Of a stretch of 64,000 nucleotides of DNA, positions 46,225-58,215 are shown in pieces. Source of the stretch: Terriglobia bacterium. Lineage in GTDB: Bacteria > Acidobacteriota > Vicinamibacteria > Vicinamibacterales > CAVVIG01. Made by a program: the position numbers and the translations under genes. The notes under the pieces are model-generated. The model saw only the letters and a program-made list of their open reading frames with translations, was not told the DNA's origin and did no database searches. The number at the start of each line of letters is the position of its first letter. Within the stretch, counting starts at the first letter, position 1. The DNA lies in NCBI GenBank assembly GCA_020073005.1, contig JAIQFX010000013.1:1-64000 (forward strand), read 5' to 3'.

Positions 46225-46287
46225 GAATTGGGAATTGAGAATTAGGAATTAAGAATTCTTCACTCTCAATTCTCCATTCTTAATTTC
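46225..46287. repeat. Inverting heptamer repeat tract downstream of groEL
   Basis: Nine 7-mers: GAATTGG, GAATTGA, GAATTAG, GAATTAA, GAATTCT, then TCACTCT, CAATTCT, CCATTCT, TAATTTC. The second half is roughly the reverse complement of the first; AATTAAGAAT (46247-46256) and ATTCTTAATT (46276-46285) are perfectly complementary. It is AT-rich in GC-rich DNA and lies between the groEL stop and its terminator. Confidence 0.8.
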
Positions 46288-46293
46288 GACTCC

Positions 46294-47931
<1,638 letters not shown>

Positions 47932-47954
47932 TTAAATCGAAAGAATCGTTCGGC

Positions 47955-48269
47955 TTACTTCTTGGATTTCTTGGTCTCGCCGCCCTCGATCACCGCCAGG
48001 ACTTCGTCCTCGCGCATGATGAGGTATTCCTCGCCGTCGAGCTTGATTTCCTGGCCCGAGTACTTGCCGAAGAGGATGAGATCGCCGGCTTTGACATCGA
48101 GGGGGATGCGCTTGCCGTCGTCCTTGGACTTCCCGTTGCCGGCGGCGATGACCTTGCCCTGCTGGGGCTTTTCCTTGGCGGAATCCGGGATGATGATGCC
48201 GCCGATCTTCTGCTCGCCTTCTTCGATACGCTGAACAATGATGCGGTCGTGGAGCGGTCTGACGTTCAT
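47955..48269 (-). CDS. groS: 10 kDa co-chaperonin GroES
   Basis: A 104-residue lid protein for GroEL. The N-terminus [38 protein letters not shown] (seen in pieces) shows the mobile loop, and [32 protein letters not shown] ends the fold. I choose ATG 48269: GGAG lies 8 bases before it; the frame stays open to 48377 through the promoter and operator, which cannot be coding. Confidence 0.97.
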   Translation of the reverse strand: MNVRPLHDRIIVQRIEEGEQKIGGIIIPDSAKEKPQQGKVIAAGNGKSKDDGKRIPLDVKAGDLILFGKYSGQEIKLDGEEYLIMREDEVLAVIEGGETKKSKK

Positions 48270-48339
48270 GCTCTTTACTCCGTCTGGCGTGAGGTTGGAG
48301 ATGCCTTCGAGTCCTCTGGAAGCTGAGGCGCTAGGGAGG

Positions 48340-48366
48340 TTAGCACTCGCCCTGCGCGACTGCCAA
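48340..48366 (-). promoter_or_regulatory. CIRCE operator (HrcA site) of groES-groEL
   Basis: TTAGCACTC (48340-48348), nine bases, then GACTGCCAA (48358-48366). The left half is identical to the CIRCE consensus and the right half matches GAGTGCTAA at 7 of 9. It covers the expected transcription start, so HrcA should repress the operon until heat stress. Confidence 0.85.
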
Positions 48367-48393
48367 TTATATGTCACGGACTGGCAGTGTCAA
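48366..48393 (-). promoter_or_regulatory. Consensus sigma70 promoter of groES-groEL
   Basis: On the minus strand TTGACA (48393-48388) and TATAAT (48371-48366) are both perfect and are spaced 16 bases apart. The -10 box overlaps the outer base of the CIRCE element, giving a leader of about 90 bases before groES. Confidence 0.9.
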
Positions 48394-48422
48394 GACCGGA
48401 CTGCCAGCGTTGGAGCCCGCGA

Positions 48423-48635
48423 TCAGGCCCGGCGTTTCAGTTTGTACTGCCGCATTTTCCGCGTGAGCGTGTTGCGGTGGATGCCGAGGGTGCCGGCGCT
48501 CTTGGTCAGGCTGCCGTCGCACCGGCCCAGGATGCGCGAGATGAACCGCTTCTCGAATTCGTGGACGGCATCGTCGAAATGGACGCCGCGGTCCACCATC
48601 TCTTCGACGAGCTTCTCGAGGCGCTCGCTGATCAT
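48423..48635 (-). CDS. Stand-alone Fis-type DNA-binding protein
   Basis: A 70-residue protein. The first half (MISERLEKLVEEMVDRGVHFDDAVHEFEKRF, seen in pieces) is helical. The second half is a Fis helix-turn-helix, ILGRCDGSLTKSAGTLGIHRNTLTRKM. It resembles the C-terminal domain of NtrC-type activators without their AAA+ part. The ATG overlaps the purC stop (ATGA), so it is made with purC. It may be a nucleoid or promoter-bending factor; its targets are unknown. Confidence 0.8.
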   Translation of the reverse strand: MISERLEKLVEEMVDRGVHFDDAVHEFEKRFISRILGRCDGSLTKSAGTLGIHRNTLTRKMRQYKLKRRA

Positions 48636-49558
48636 GCGAGGGCGCGACCGGTGAGGCGCTGATAGGCCTCGACGTACTTCTCCCGCGTGCGGGCGACGAC
48701 GTCGTCGGGCAGCGACGGGACGGGCGGTTGTTTGTTCCAGCGGATCCGTTCGAGGTAATCGCGCACGAACTGCTTGTCGAAGCTGGGCTGGGCGCCGCCC
48801 GGCTTGTAGCCGTCGCGCGGCCAGAACCGCGACGAGTCGGGCGTGAGCATTTCGTCGATCAGGATGACCCGCTCCTCGGCCGGGCGGCGATCGCCGTCGC
48901 CGGCAGGAAGAAGACCGAACTCGAATTTCGTGTCCGCGATGATGATGCCGCAGGACTCGGCGTACGCCGTGCCTTCCACGTAGAGCCGCAGCGTGAGATC
49001 GCGGACGCGGTTCAGCAGCGGCGCGCCGATCATGCCGGCCGCGTCCCGTTCGCTGATGTTGATGTCGTGCCCGCTCTGCGCCTTGGTGGCCGGCGTGAAG
49101 ATCGGCTGCGGCAGACGGTCCGATTCGCGCAGGCCGGCGGGCAGCCGGATGCCGCAGACCTCGCCGCTCGCCTGATAGTCCTTCCATCCGGACCCTGACA
49201 AGTATCCGCGCGCGACGCATTCGATCGGCAGCGGCTCGGTGCGCGTGACGAGCATCGATCGTCCGCGCAGCATCTCGGCGTCGCCGCGCGCCGCGGCCGG
49301 ATAGTCGGCCGGGTCGGTGGACAACACGTGATTCGCGACGAGCGCGCGCGTCCGATCGAACCAGAAGCTCGAAATCTGCGTGAGCACCTTGCCCTTGTCC
49401 GGGATGCCCGATCCGAGGACGTAGTCGAAAGCGGAGATGCGATCGGTCGCCACCAGGATCAGACGATCGCCGAACTCGTAGATGTCACGTACTTTGCCCT
49501 GGCGATCGGGCGGGCGGCCGGCGAGTGTGGTGTGGAGAACGGGAGCGGCGAGCGGCAA
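48632..49558 (-). CDS. purC: Phosphoribosylaminoimidazole-succinocarboxamide synthase
   Basis: A 308-residue ligase joining CAIR and aspartate in purine synthesis. The SAICAR synthetase motifs are RQGKVRDIYEFGDRLILVATDRISAFDYVL, RSMLVTRTEPLPIECVARGYLSGSGWKDY and DEMLTPDSSRFWP (in pieces). Of two near TTG starts (49564, 49558), I choose 49558 because GAGG lies six bases upstream. No ATG fits. Length is typical of the larger, eukaryote-like bacterial form. It is followed by the coupled Fis-like gene. Confidence 0.93.
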   Translation of the reverse strand: MPLAAPVLHTTLAGRPPDRQGKVRDIYEFGDRLILVATDRISAFDYVLGSGIPDKGKVLTQISSFWFDRTRALVANHVLSTDPADYPAAARGDAEMLRGRSMLVTRTEPLPIECVARGYLSGSGWKDYQASGEVCGIRLPAGLRESDRLPQPIFTPATKAQSGHDINISERDAAGMIGAPLLNRVRDLTLRLYVEGTAYAESCGIIIADTKFEFGLLPAGDGDRRPAEERVILIDEMLTPDSSRFWPRDGYKPGGAQPSFDKQFVRDYLERIRWNKQPPVPSLPDDVVARTREKYVEAYQRLTGRALA

Positions 49559-49660
49559 CGGCAACCTCGGTCAGAGAAGTCTGGCATCTTACAAGGAGCG
49601 CGCCGCTCTGACAACAACAACATGTGGTGGGGCGGTATAGTAGAAGCCGCCCAAGTCGAC

Positions 49661-50704
49661 ATGCGAGCTTCTTTCCGGACGGCGATTGTTCTCGCGCTGG
49701 CCATCGCCCTGGTCGCGCTGTTTCTCCACAACGTGGATCTCTGGCGCGTGGCCGCCGAGATCGCCGAAGCACGTCCCGAGTGGCTGGCGTTGTCGCTGGC
49801 GACGATGATCGTGAATCTGGCGATTCGAGCCCTTCGGTGGCAGGTCCTGCTCGAGCCGCTCGGGCCGACGACGTTCGGCCGCGCGTTTCGGGCGACCGCC
49901 GTGGGCTTTGCCGCGAGCAGCATCCTCCCGGCTCGCGCCGGCGAGTTCATTCGCCCCTATTTTCTTGCCCGTCAGACCCGCCATGCCCATGCCGAGGGAC
50001 TGAGCGCGACCGGCGCATTCGCCACGATTGTGCTCGAGCGGCTGCTGGATGTCGTGACGGTTCTGTGTCTGCTCGCGTCCTACGTGTTCTTCTTCGGCCG
50101 GGACCTCGCGGCCGCCAACCCGGCGCTGTTCGGCGTCGTGAAGTGGGCGGGCGCCAGCGCGGGCGCCGTCGCCGTCGCGGGCCTCGTCGTGCTGTTTGTG
50201 CTCGCGGGCCATCCCGCGTGGCTGGGGTTGGCGATCGGCCGGCTCGAGCAGCATCTGCCCGCGTCCCTCGGCGGACTTGTGGCCCGCGTGGCCGAGAGAT
50301 TCGCCCGCGGACTCGGCGTCATTCGCCGGCCGGAGCCGCTGCTTCTGGCGCTGGCGTGGTCGATTCCGTTGTGGCTGTCGATCGCCGTCGGCATCTGGGC
50401 CGTCGCGATGGCGTTCCGCCTTACTGTGCCGTTCACCGGATCGTTCGTGCTGATCGCGATGCTCGTGCTCGGCGTGATCGTGCCGACGCCGGGCGCCGTC
50501 GGAGGATTCCACGAAGCCTTTCGCATCGGCGCCACGCTGTTCTTCGGCGCGCCGGAGGCCACGGCCGTCGGCGCCGCGATCCTTCTGCACTTGTTCTCGA
50601 TCGGGCCGTCGCTGCTGCTGGGCGTCGTGTTCGCGGCGCAGGAAGGCCTGAATCTCAGCGGGATGCGACGGCTCGCCGAACAGGCCGAGCAGGGGCAGGC
50701 GTAG
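49661..50704 (+). CDS. Integral membrane flippase-like protein (UPF0104/LPG synthase TM type)
   Basis: A 347-residue protein with about eight hydrophobic segments, beginning TAIVLALAIALVALFLHNVDLW. Motifs SLATMIVNLAIRALRWQVLLEP, SILPARAGEFIRPYFLAR and VIVPTPGAVGGFHEAFRIG match the lysylphosphatidylglycerol-synthase transmembrane (DUF/UPF0104) family. Many members lack the synthase domain, as here, and are thought to flip lipids or prenyl-linked molecules. The substrate is unknown. I choose ATG 49661, which starts the first helix; a TATAGT -10-like box lies 20 bases upstream. nrdR follows 6 bases after its stop. Confidence 0.8.
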   Translation: MRASFRTAIVLALAIALVALFLHNVDLWRVAAEIAEARPEWLALSLATMIVNLAIRALRWQVLLEPLGPTTFGRAFRATAVGFAASSILPARAGEFIRPYFLARQTRHAHAEGLSATGAFATIVLERLLDVVTVLCLLASYVFFFGRDLAAANPALFGVVKWAGASAGAVAVAGLVVLFVLAGHPAWLGLAIGRLEQHLPASLGGLVARVAERFARGLGVIRRPEPLLLALAWSIPLWLSIAVGIWAVAMAFRLTVPFTGSFVLIAMLVLGVIVPTPGAVGGFHEAFRIGATLFFGAPEATAVGAAILLHLFSIGPSLLLGVVFAAQEGLNLSGMRRLAEQAEQGQA

Positions 50705-50710
50705 CCGCTC

Positions 50711-51169
50711 ATGAAGTGTCCGTACTGCAGTCATCTCGGCGACAAGGTCGTGGATTCGCGCGAGTCGAAGGAGGGCGACGTCATTCGCCGCCGCCGCGAA
50801 TGCCTGGAGTGCGGCAAGCGATTCACCAGCTACGAGCGGATCGACGAGATTCCGTACATGGTGGTGAAGAAGGACGGCACGCGCGAGCGCTTCGATCGGC
50901 AGAAGCTGATTACGGGTCTGCTGAAAGCGTGCGAGAAGCGCCCGGTCAAGGTCTCGGACCTCGAGGCCGTCGCCGATCGCGTCGAGGCCACGCTGCAGGA
51001 GCGGCCCGAGAAGGAAATCGCGACCGCCGACATCGGCGCGTTCGTGATGGAGGAGCTCAAGAAGCTCGACAAGGTCGCCTACGTGCGATTCGCGTCCGTG
51101 TACCGGCATTTCCGCGACCTGGGCGAATTCATGAGCGAGCTCAAGGATCTGCTCAACGTCAAAGAGTGA
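50711..51169 (+). CDS. nrdR: Ribonucleotide reductase regulator NrdR
   Basis: A 152-residue repressor of nrd genes that senses ATP/dATP. The N-terminal zinc ribbon uses Cys3, Cys6, Cys31 and Cys34 (CPYC...CLEC), followed by [19 protein letters not shown], and an ATP-cone (about 48-140) starting [16 protein letters not shown]. The C-terminal [19 protein letters not shown] is typical. No nrd gene or clear NrdR box is in this window, so it acts elsewhere. Confidence 0.95.
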   Translation: MKCPYCSHLGDKVVDSRESKEGDVIRRRRECLECGKRFTSYERIDEIPYMVVKKDGTRERFDRQKLITGLLKACEKRPVKVSDLEAVADRVEATLQERPEKEIATADIGAFVMEELKKLDKVAYVRFASVYRHFRDLGEFMSELKDLLNVKE

Positions 51170-51206
51170 TCGCGCCGATCGCAGACGACGACCAGCAACG
51201 ACATCT

Positions 51207-53479
51207 ATGCCCGCGACAGTGACGTCGATGACGCCGAAACGGGCCAGCGGATCGGGGCCGGCCCGCCCCGCCGCGCGACGCCCGTTCCGCGACAACCCGC
51301 GGCTGATTCTCGCCGGCATCGGCGTGCTGGTCGTCCTGTTCGTCGCGCTCGTCGTCATCGCCCGCGGCACGTCCGGCTTTTCCCCCGACTTCCTGAGCGA
51401 GTTCGTCCTGTACGCGCTGACGGCGGCCGACCTGACGATGCTGGTCGCGCTCGTGTTCGTCCTGGCGCGCACCATGATCAAGCTCGTCGTCGAGCGGCGG
51501 AAGGCGCTGCCGTTCGCGCGATTCCGCGCCAAGCTCGTCGTCCTGCTGCTGACGCTGACGTTCGTGCCGTCCGTGGTCGTCCTGATCGTCGGCAGCGATC
51601 TCATCAGCACGAGCGTCGACCGATGGTTCAACGCGCCGATGGACGACGTGCTGTCGTCGGCGAACCAGATCGCGGGCGACTACTACCACGAGCGCCAGAC
51701 GCTGGTGAGCGATTACGCGCTTCGACTGGCGCGCGCGCTGTCACAGGTCGATCTCGCGGCCGCCGACGTGAGCGCTGTGCGCGACCTGCTGACGCCGGAG
51801 GTCGTCTCGCCGCGCGTGCAGGTCGTGCAGGTGTATCGCGTCGCGCCCGCGACGCAGACGCCGCCGGGTCTCGAGCCGGTGGTCGAGGTGGTCGCGGCCC
51901 AACCGCCGCCAGGGTATGGCCGGGCGGCCACCGATCGACTCGCCGCGCAGGCCCTCGAGGGGTCCGCGACAACGGCGGGCGAGTCGATGGGAAACAAGGG
52001 CGATCTGTTGCGCGCGGCCGCGGTCATTCACGCCAGGGACGGCCAGCCGATTGGCGTCGTCGTCGCGACGGATCACTTGACGGCCGATCTGACCGCTCGC
52101 TCGCGTCGTCTCACGAAAGCCTTCGAGGACTACACGCAACTGCGCGTCCTCAAGCGGCCGCTGGCCGGCGTGTACCTGTCCTTCTTCTTGATGGTCACGC
52201 TGACGATTCTCGTGGGCTCGACGTGGATGGGCCTGTTCATGGCGAAGCGGATCACGGGCCCTGTCCAGCAACTGGCCGTCGCCGCGCGCGAGATCGGTGC
52301 GGGCCGTCTCGATCAGCGCGTCGAGCCGCAGAGCCACGACGAATTCGGGTCGCTTGTCGAGGCGTTCAACACCATGGCCAGCGAACTGGCCACCAGCCGC
52401 CGCAGGGTCGAGCGCAGCACGGTCGAGCTCGAGCGCAAGCACCTGGAAGTCGAAGGCCGCCGCCGGTACATCGAGACGATCCTCGAGCGCATCACGACGG
52501 GCGTCGTCTCGGTCGATCGGGCGGGCGTCATCACCACCATCAACAACGCGGCCGCGCGGCTCCTCGGGCTCGATCAGCAGATCGTCGGGCAGCCGGCGCT
52601 GATGGTATTCAACCGGCAGGACCTGGAACCGTTCGGCCGACTGCTGGCTCGCACGGCCCGCGAAGGCACGGAGCCGACCGCGCAGGAAATCGCGCTCGCG
52701 CGCGAGGGGCAGGAGCTCCATCTGGCGGCGGTGGCCGCCGCGCTCGTCGGCGACAGCGGCGCCCCCGAGGGCGTCGTGCTCGTCATCGACGACGTCACGC
52801 CGCTGATTCGCGCGCAGAAGGTGGCGGCCTGGCGCGAAGTGGCGCGGCGTCTCGCGCACGAGATCAAGAATCCGCTCACGCCCATTCAGCTGTCGGCGGA
52901 GCGCCTGCGCCGGCATTTCGCGGGCGCGCCCGTCGACACGCGCGCGCTCGTCGACGAGTGCACCGAAACGATCGTCGGCGAAGTGGAATCGCTGAAAGGC
53001 CTCGTGGACGAATTCTCGCAGTTCGCGCGGATGCCCTCGCCGCGAACCGTGCCGACCGATCTCGCCCAGCTTCTGACGGACACGATCGCCTTGTACAATG
53101 GGATCTTCACCGACGTGCGCATCGACCAGCGCTACGCGACCGGCGTGCCGCTCGTGAAGCTCGACGCCGAGCAGATCCGCCGCGTGATCATCAACCTCGT
53201 CGACAACGCCATCGAAGCCATGGAGCGCCGCGGTCACATCGTGCTCGAGACTCAGCTGGACGCGGCCAACAGCGTGGTGCGCGTCATCGTCGCCGACGAT
53301 GGTCCGGGGATTCCCCCGGCCGAGCGTGAGAAATTGTTCCTGCCGTACTACTCCACGAAGCGGCGGGGCAGCGGGCTCGGGCTGGCGATCGTGCGCCGGA
53401 TCATCGCGGAGCACGGCGGCAGCATCGACGTCGGTGACAACACCCCGCGCGGCACGCGCTTCACGATCGAGTTGCCCTG

Positions 53480-53483
<4 letters not shown>
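51207..53483 (+). CDS. NtrY-like membrane sensor histidine kinase
   Basis: A 758-residue inner-membrane kinase. Membrane helices near 32-54, 66-85 and 108-130 precede a sensor domain and a helix near 318-340, followed by HAMP (KRITGPVQQLAVAAREIG), a PAS domain (about 420-530, beginning ERITTGVVSVDRAG), HisKA with the phospho-His in RLAHEIKNPLTPIQL, and HATPase with DDGPGIPPAEREKLFLPYYSTKRRGSGLGLAIV (in pieces). This is the NtrY order. The response regulator starts within its stop codon (TTGA). The role could be nitrogen or envelope sensing. Confidence 0.9.
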
Positions 53484-54871
<1,388 letters not shown>

Positions 54872-54887
54872 TGGAAGGCGCGCGGCT

Positions 54888-54903
54888 CTCGGCACCCGCC
54901 GAG
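54888..54903. terminator. Possible bidirectional terminator hairpin
   Basis: CTCGGC-ACCC-GCCGAG is a 6-bp hairpin in the 39-base gap between the convergent response regulator and formiminotransferase genes. No T-run follows on either side, so this is a weak call. Confidence 0.3.
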
Positions 54904-54910
54904 CGTCCGC

Positions 54911-55807
54911 TCAATCGGCCCGTCTGAGTCTGGTTTCCAGGATCTGATCCTGGCTGAAGCGCCCGAGCTGCAGATAGAACTCCGCGGCGCCGGTCAGCGC
55001 CGCCGACGGCACCAGCCCGACGATTTCACTTTCGAGGATCGCCACGCCGTACCGTGCGGCTTCGTGCTTGACGGTTTCGAAGACGCGGAAGATCGGCGTC
55101 TTCTCGAAGTTCGTCAGGTTCATCGACACCTGGACGATGCCGCGATCCTCAAGCGCCACTCCCATCGCCTTCACGTAGCGGTACCCGCCGCTGCTGTGAC
55201 GAATCGCCGCGGCGATCTTCTTGGCCACGTCGAGGCGGTCGGTCGCGAGGTTGATGTTGTACGCGATGAGCGGCATCCGCGCGCCGACGACCGTGGCGCC
55301 GGCGCTGGGATGGGGCGTCGAGGGCCCGAAGTCCGGCGCCCAGCCCGGCGTCGCCATCTTCGCGGCGAGCCCTTCGAATTCGCCGCGGCGGATGTCCTCG
55401 AGATTCTTCCTGGCGGGATTCGCCGACGCGTCCTCGTACAGATAGATCGGCACGCCGTGACGCTCGGCGATCGCGGCGCCGACCTTCTTCGCCAGCGCCA
55501 CGCAATCGGCCATCGTCGCGCCTTCGATCGGGATGAACGGCACGACGTCCACGGCGCCGAGCCGGGGATGCTCGCCGCGATGCGTCCGCAGATCGATGTC
55601 GGCGACCGCGCGCCCGGCGAGCGCGAGCACGGCGCTTTCGACGGCCGTCGCGTCGCCGGCGAGCGTGAAGACCGAGCGGTTGTGCGATGGATCGGAGGAG
55701 ACGTCGAGGAGGCGCGCGCCGGGAACGCGGCGAATGGCGTCCGACATCGCCGCGATGATCTCGGGCCGGCGCCCCTCGCTCACGTTCGGTACGCATTCGA
55801 TCAGCAT
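54911..55807 (-). CDS. ftcD: Glutamate formimidoyltransferase
   Basis: A 298-residue folate-dependent enzyme moving a formimino group from formiminoglutamate to tetrahydrofolate in histidine breakdown. Motifs are IECVPNVSEGRRPEIIAAM at the start, SDPSHNRSVFTLAG, THRGEHPRLGAVDVVPFIP with the catalytic His, and AYNINLATDRLDVAKKIA. It lacks the cyclodeaminase domain of the fused eukaryotic form. I start at ATG 55807; the frame stays open much further but overlaps the plus-strand genes. No hut genes are adjacent. Confidence 0.92.
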   Translation of the reverse strand: MLIECVPNVSEGRRPEIIAAMSDAIRRVPGARLLDVSSDPSHNRSVFTLAGDATAVESAVLALAGRAVADIDLRTHRGEHPRLGAVDVVPFIPIEGATMADCVALAKKVGAAIAERHGVPIYLYEDASANPARKNLEDIRRGEFEGLAAKMATPGWAPDFGPSTPHPSAGATVVGARMPLIAYNINLATDRLDVAKKIAAAIRHSSGGYRYVKAMGVALEDRGIVQVSMNLTNFEKTPIFRVFETVKHEAARYGVAILESEIVGLVPSAALTGAAEFYLQLGRFSQDQILETRLRRAD

Positions 55808-55885
55808 GCGGTGAAGCGATTCTATCTCTCGGCGCTGTACTTCTGCCAGACGCTGTGCTATGCTGGCCGCCGATTCGTTTTTCCC

Positions 55886-56758
55886 ATGTCTGATCCACTT
55901 CGCACCGACGGTACGCAAGGCAACGACGTCGAGTCGGAAGCGGATCGCCACGCCAAAATCGAGCAGCTCCTCCTCGTCGGTCTCGACCACTACTTCGCGG
56001 CGCGCTACGACCACGCCATCAACGTGTGGACGCGCGCGCTGTTCATCGATCGCGGTCACGCGCGGGCGCGCGCGTACATCGAGCGGGCGCGCAGCGCGCT
56101 CGCCGAGCGCCAGCGCGAGTCCGAGGAGCTTCTGCAGCACGGCGTCGCGGCGTTCGATCGCGGCGAGGGAGAGGAGGCGCGGCGTCTGCTTCAAGCCGCG
56201 ATCGACGGCGGCGCGCCATCCGAGGAAGCGCTGGCCGTGCTCGACCGGCTCACGCGGCTCGAGGCGGCGTCCGTGCCGTCGATGCCCGCACGCAGCCCGG
56301 AGGAGAGTCCGGCGAGACGCACGGCGCGCGTGTCGGGCCGCCGCCGCTGGACGGTCACCGTGGCGATCGCGGGCGCTGGCCTGGCGTTCGTTGTCGTCGT
56401 CTTCGGCGTGCTGGCGCTGACGTCGTCGGAGCGCTTCGAGTGGCGATCGCTGCTCGCCCTGGTCGGCGCCCCTGGAAGCGACGACGCGCCGGCGGCCGCC
56501 GCCGCGCCGGTGACGCGCGAGCCGGTGCTGGCGCTGCCGCGCCGCGGCGAGATCAGCCTCGCGCGCGCGCGATCGCTGGCGGCCGGCGGACATCTTCATG
56601 ACGCGTTACTCGAGCTCGATTCGGTCCGGCCCACGGACCCGCAGAAGGCCGACGCCGATCGCCTGCGGGCCGAGATCCAGCATCAACTTCTGGCGCTCAC
56701 CGATCTGCCGGGCACGTTTCCGGCCGATCGGGAGAAAGGAGATCGTCGCATCCCATGA
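55886..56758 (+). CDS. Membrane-anchored TPR-like protein
   Basis: A 290-residue protein. A TPR-like helical N-terminal part (LLVGLDHYFAARYDHAINVWTRALFIDRGHARARAYIERA in pieces) precedes a polar linker, a membrane helix (TVTVAIAGAGLAFVVVVFGVLAL) and a periplasmic C-terminal part with ARSLAAGGHLHDALLELDSV. A TGCTATGCT extended -10-like box lies about 25 bases upstream. It may be a complex-assembly factor; the partner is unknown. It ends in an ATGA overlap with the RDD protein gene. Confidence 0.7.
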   Translation: MSDPLRTDGTQGNDVESEADRHAKIEQLLLVGLDHYFAARYDHAINVWTRALFIDRGHARARAYIERARSALAERQRESEELLQHGVAAFDRGEGEEARRLLQAAIDGGAPSEEALAVLDRLTRLEAASVPSMPARSPEESPARRTARVSGRRRWTVTVAIAGAGLAFVVVVFGVLALTSSERFEWRSLLALVGAPGSDDAPAAAAAPVTREPVLALPRRGEISLARARSLAAGGHLHDALLELDSVRPTDPQKADADRLRAEIQHQLLALTDLPGTFPADREKGDRRIP

Positions 56759-57684
56759 AATGCGCGAAATGCGGTTACCTCGGATTCGAGCACGCCGATC
56801 GGTGTCGGAACTGCGGGTACGATTTCTCGCTGGCCTCCGCTCCCGGGCCGGAGCTCTCGCTGCGTTCGACGTCCGCCGCGGCGGAGCCGATGGACGACCT
56901 TTCGTTGATCGATGCGGCGCTGGCCGTGCCGGGCACGACTGGCGGCGGCGAGCTCGATCTCGATCGCGTCTTTGGCGCGCCCGAGCCCGCGTCGCCCGCG
57001 CCGCCGGTGCGCATCGTGAGGGAACCGACGCTGTTCGGCGCGCCGATCCCGGACGACGAGCCGCTCATCAAGAGAGCGTCGCCGCCGCGGCCGCCGCTCG
57101 CCGTCCGGAGGCCCACGCCGGAAGTGGCGCGCCTTCGCGCGGAACAGCCGCGCGTCCAGACGCTCGACCTCGCGCTCGAGATGGCGAGCGCGGCGCCCGC
57201 GGCCACCGTCAGCCCGGCCGCGCGCGCGACCGGGCAGCCCTGGCCTGACGCCCCGGAGCCGCCGGCCGAAGATGCCACTGTCGGCGCGCGCGCCGTGGCG
57301 ATGGCCCTCGACCTCACGATCCTCGCGGCCATCGACGCGCTCGTGATCTACTTCACGATGCAGATTTGCGGCATCAGCCTGGCCGATCTGAACATCGTGC
57401 CGAAGGGTCCGCTGTTCGCGTTCCTGTTCACGCAGAACTTCGGCTACTTCATCGCGTTCACGGCCGGCGGCCAGACGCTCGGCAAGATGGCGGCCGGCAT
57501 CCGCGTCGTGCCCAACGAGTCGCGATCGTCGCTCGACGTGGGCCGCGCGTGCGTGCGGTCGCTCGTGTGGCTCGTGCTGGCGGTTCCCGCGGGCCTGGGG
57601 TTCACGACCGCGTTCTTCCGTCGCGACCATCGCGGGATCCACGACCGGTTCGCCGGCACTCGTGTCGTCCGAGCCTCCGCGTAG
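56755..57684 (+). CDS. RDD-family membrane protein with N-terminal zinc ribbon
   Basis: A 309-residue protein. The N-terminus MKCAKCGYLGFEHADRCRNCG is a four-Cys zinc ribbon. A long Pro/Ala-rich linker (about 30-175) leads to an RDD domain with two to three helices: RAVAMALDLTILAAIDALVIYF, FTAGGQTLGKMAAGIRVV and RRDHRGIHDRFAGTRVV. The RDD function is unknown; zinc ribbons in such proteins often act as docking modules. Its 3' end overlaps pgpA by 23 bases. Confidence 0.8.
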   Translation: MKCAKCGYLGFEHADRCRNCGYDFSLASAPGPELSLRSTSAAAEPMDDLSLIDAALAVPGTTGGGELDLDRVFGAPEPASPAPPVRIVREPTLFGAPIPDDEPLIKRASPPRPPLAVRRPTPEVARLRAEQPRVQTLDLALEMASAAPAATVSPAARATGQPWPDAPEPPAEDATVGARAVAMALDLTILAAIDALVIYFTMQICGISLADLNIVPKGPLFAFLFTQNFGYFIAFTAGGQTLGKMAAGIRVVPNESRSSLDVGRACVRSLVWLVLAVPAGLGFTTAFFRRDHRGIHDRFAGTRVVRASA

Positions 57685-58156
57685 CCCGTCGCGGCGTCGT
57701 CTTCTGATTCCGCTCGCCCTGGCGACCGCGCTCGGCGTGGGATACATCCCGTTCGCGCCCGGCACGTTCGGGTCGGCCGCGGGATTGCTCCTGTGGGCCG
57801 TGCTTCCGGCCTCGCCGCTCGTCCAACTCGCCACGATTCTGGCGCTCTTCGTCCTCGGATCGTGGAGCGGCAGCGTCGCCGAGCGTCACTTCGGCCGGAC
57901 CGATCCTGGACAAGTCGTCCTCGACGAGGTCATGGGCATGCTCATCACCTTGTTCATGAATCCTGTCGGCGCCTGGGGCGTCTTCGGTGCATTCCTTCTG
58001 TTCCGGATCGCGGACATCATCAAGCCGTTCCCGGCGAACAAGCTGGAGCGCCTCCCGGGCGGCGTCGGTGTCATGGCCGACGATGCGATGGCCGCGGTCT
58101 ACGCCAATCTGGCGTTGCGCCTGGCGCTGGCATTGGGTAATAGAGTATTCGGGTAA
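57662..58156 (+). CDS. pgpA: Phosphatidylglycerophosphatase A
   Basis: A 164-residue membrane phosphatase removing phosphate from phosphatidylglycerophosphate to give phosphatidylglycerol. Motifs YIPFAPGTFGSAAG, DPGQVVLDEVMGM and FRIADIIKPFPANKLERLPGGVGVMADD are typical. The GTG start at 57662 lies inside the RDD gene. The last residues (LGNRVFG) and the stop codon come from an octamer repeat tract, so the native tail may have been changed by the tract. plsY and gpsA, also for phospholipids, lie downstream. Confidence 0.92.
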   Translation: MSSEPPRSPSRRRLLIPLALATALGVGYIPFAPGTFGSAAGLLLWAVLPASPLVQLATILALFVLGSWSGSVAERHFGRTDPGQVVLDEVMGMLITLFMNPVGAWGVFGAFLLFRIADIIKPFPANKLERLPGGVGVMADDAMAAVYANLALRLALALGNRVFG

Positions 58157-58215
58157 TCTGGTATCGAAGACTCCGTTCGATTACTCAATTACCCAACCAC
58201 CCAATTCCCCGATTC
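58133..58215. repeat. Inverting octamer repeat tract between pgpA and cinA
   Basis: The left half has TTGGGTAA, TAGAGTAT, TCGGGTAA, TCTGGTAT. A loop, CGAAGACTCCGTTCG, follows. The right half has ATTACTCA, ATTACCCA, ACCACCCA, ATTCCCCG, ATTC and then the cinA ATG. TCGAA...TTCGA pair perfectly at the hinge. The pgpA stop is in the third unit, and cinA has no ribosome-binding site because the tract occupies that place. Confidence 0.8.

Noticed and set aside
49608-49641. CTGACA/TATAGT promoter for the flippase-like gene
   Set aside because: The spacing is 22 bases, too long for a normal sigma70 promoter; only the TATAGT is plausible.
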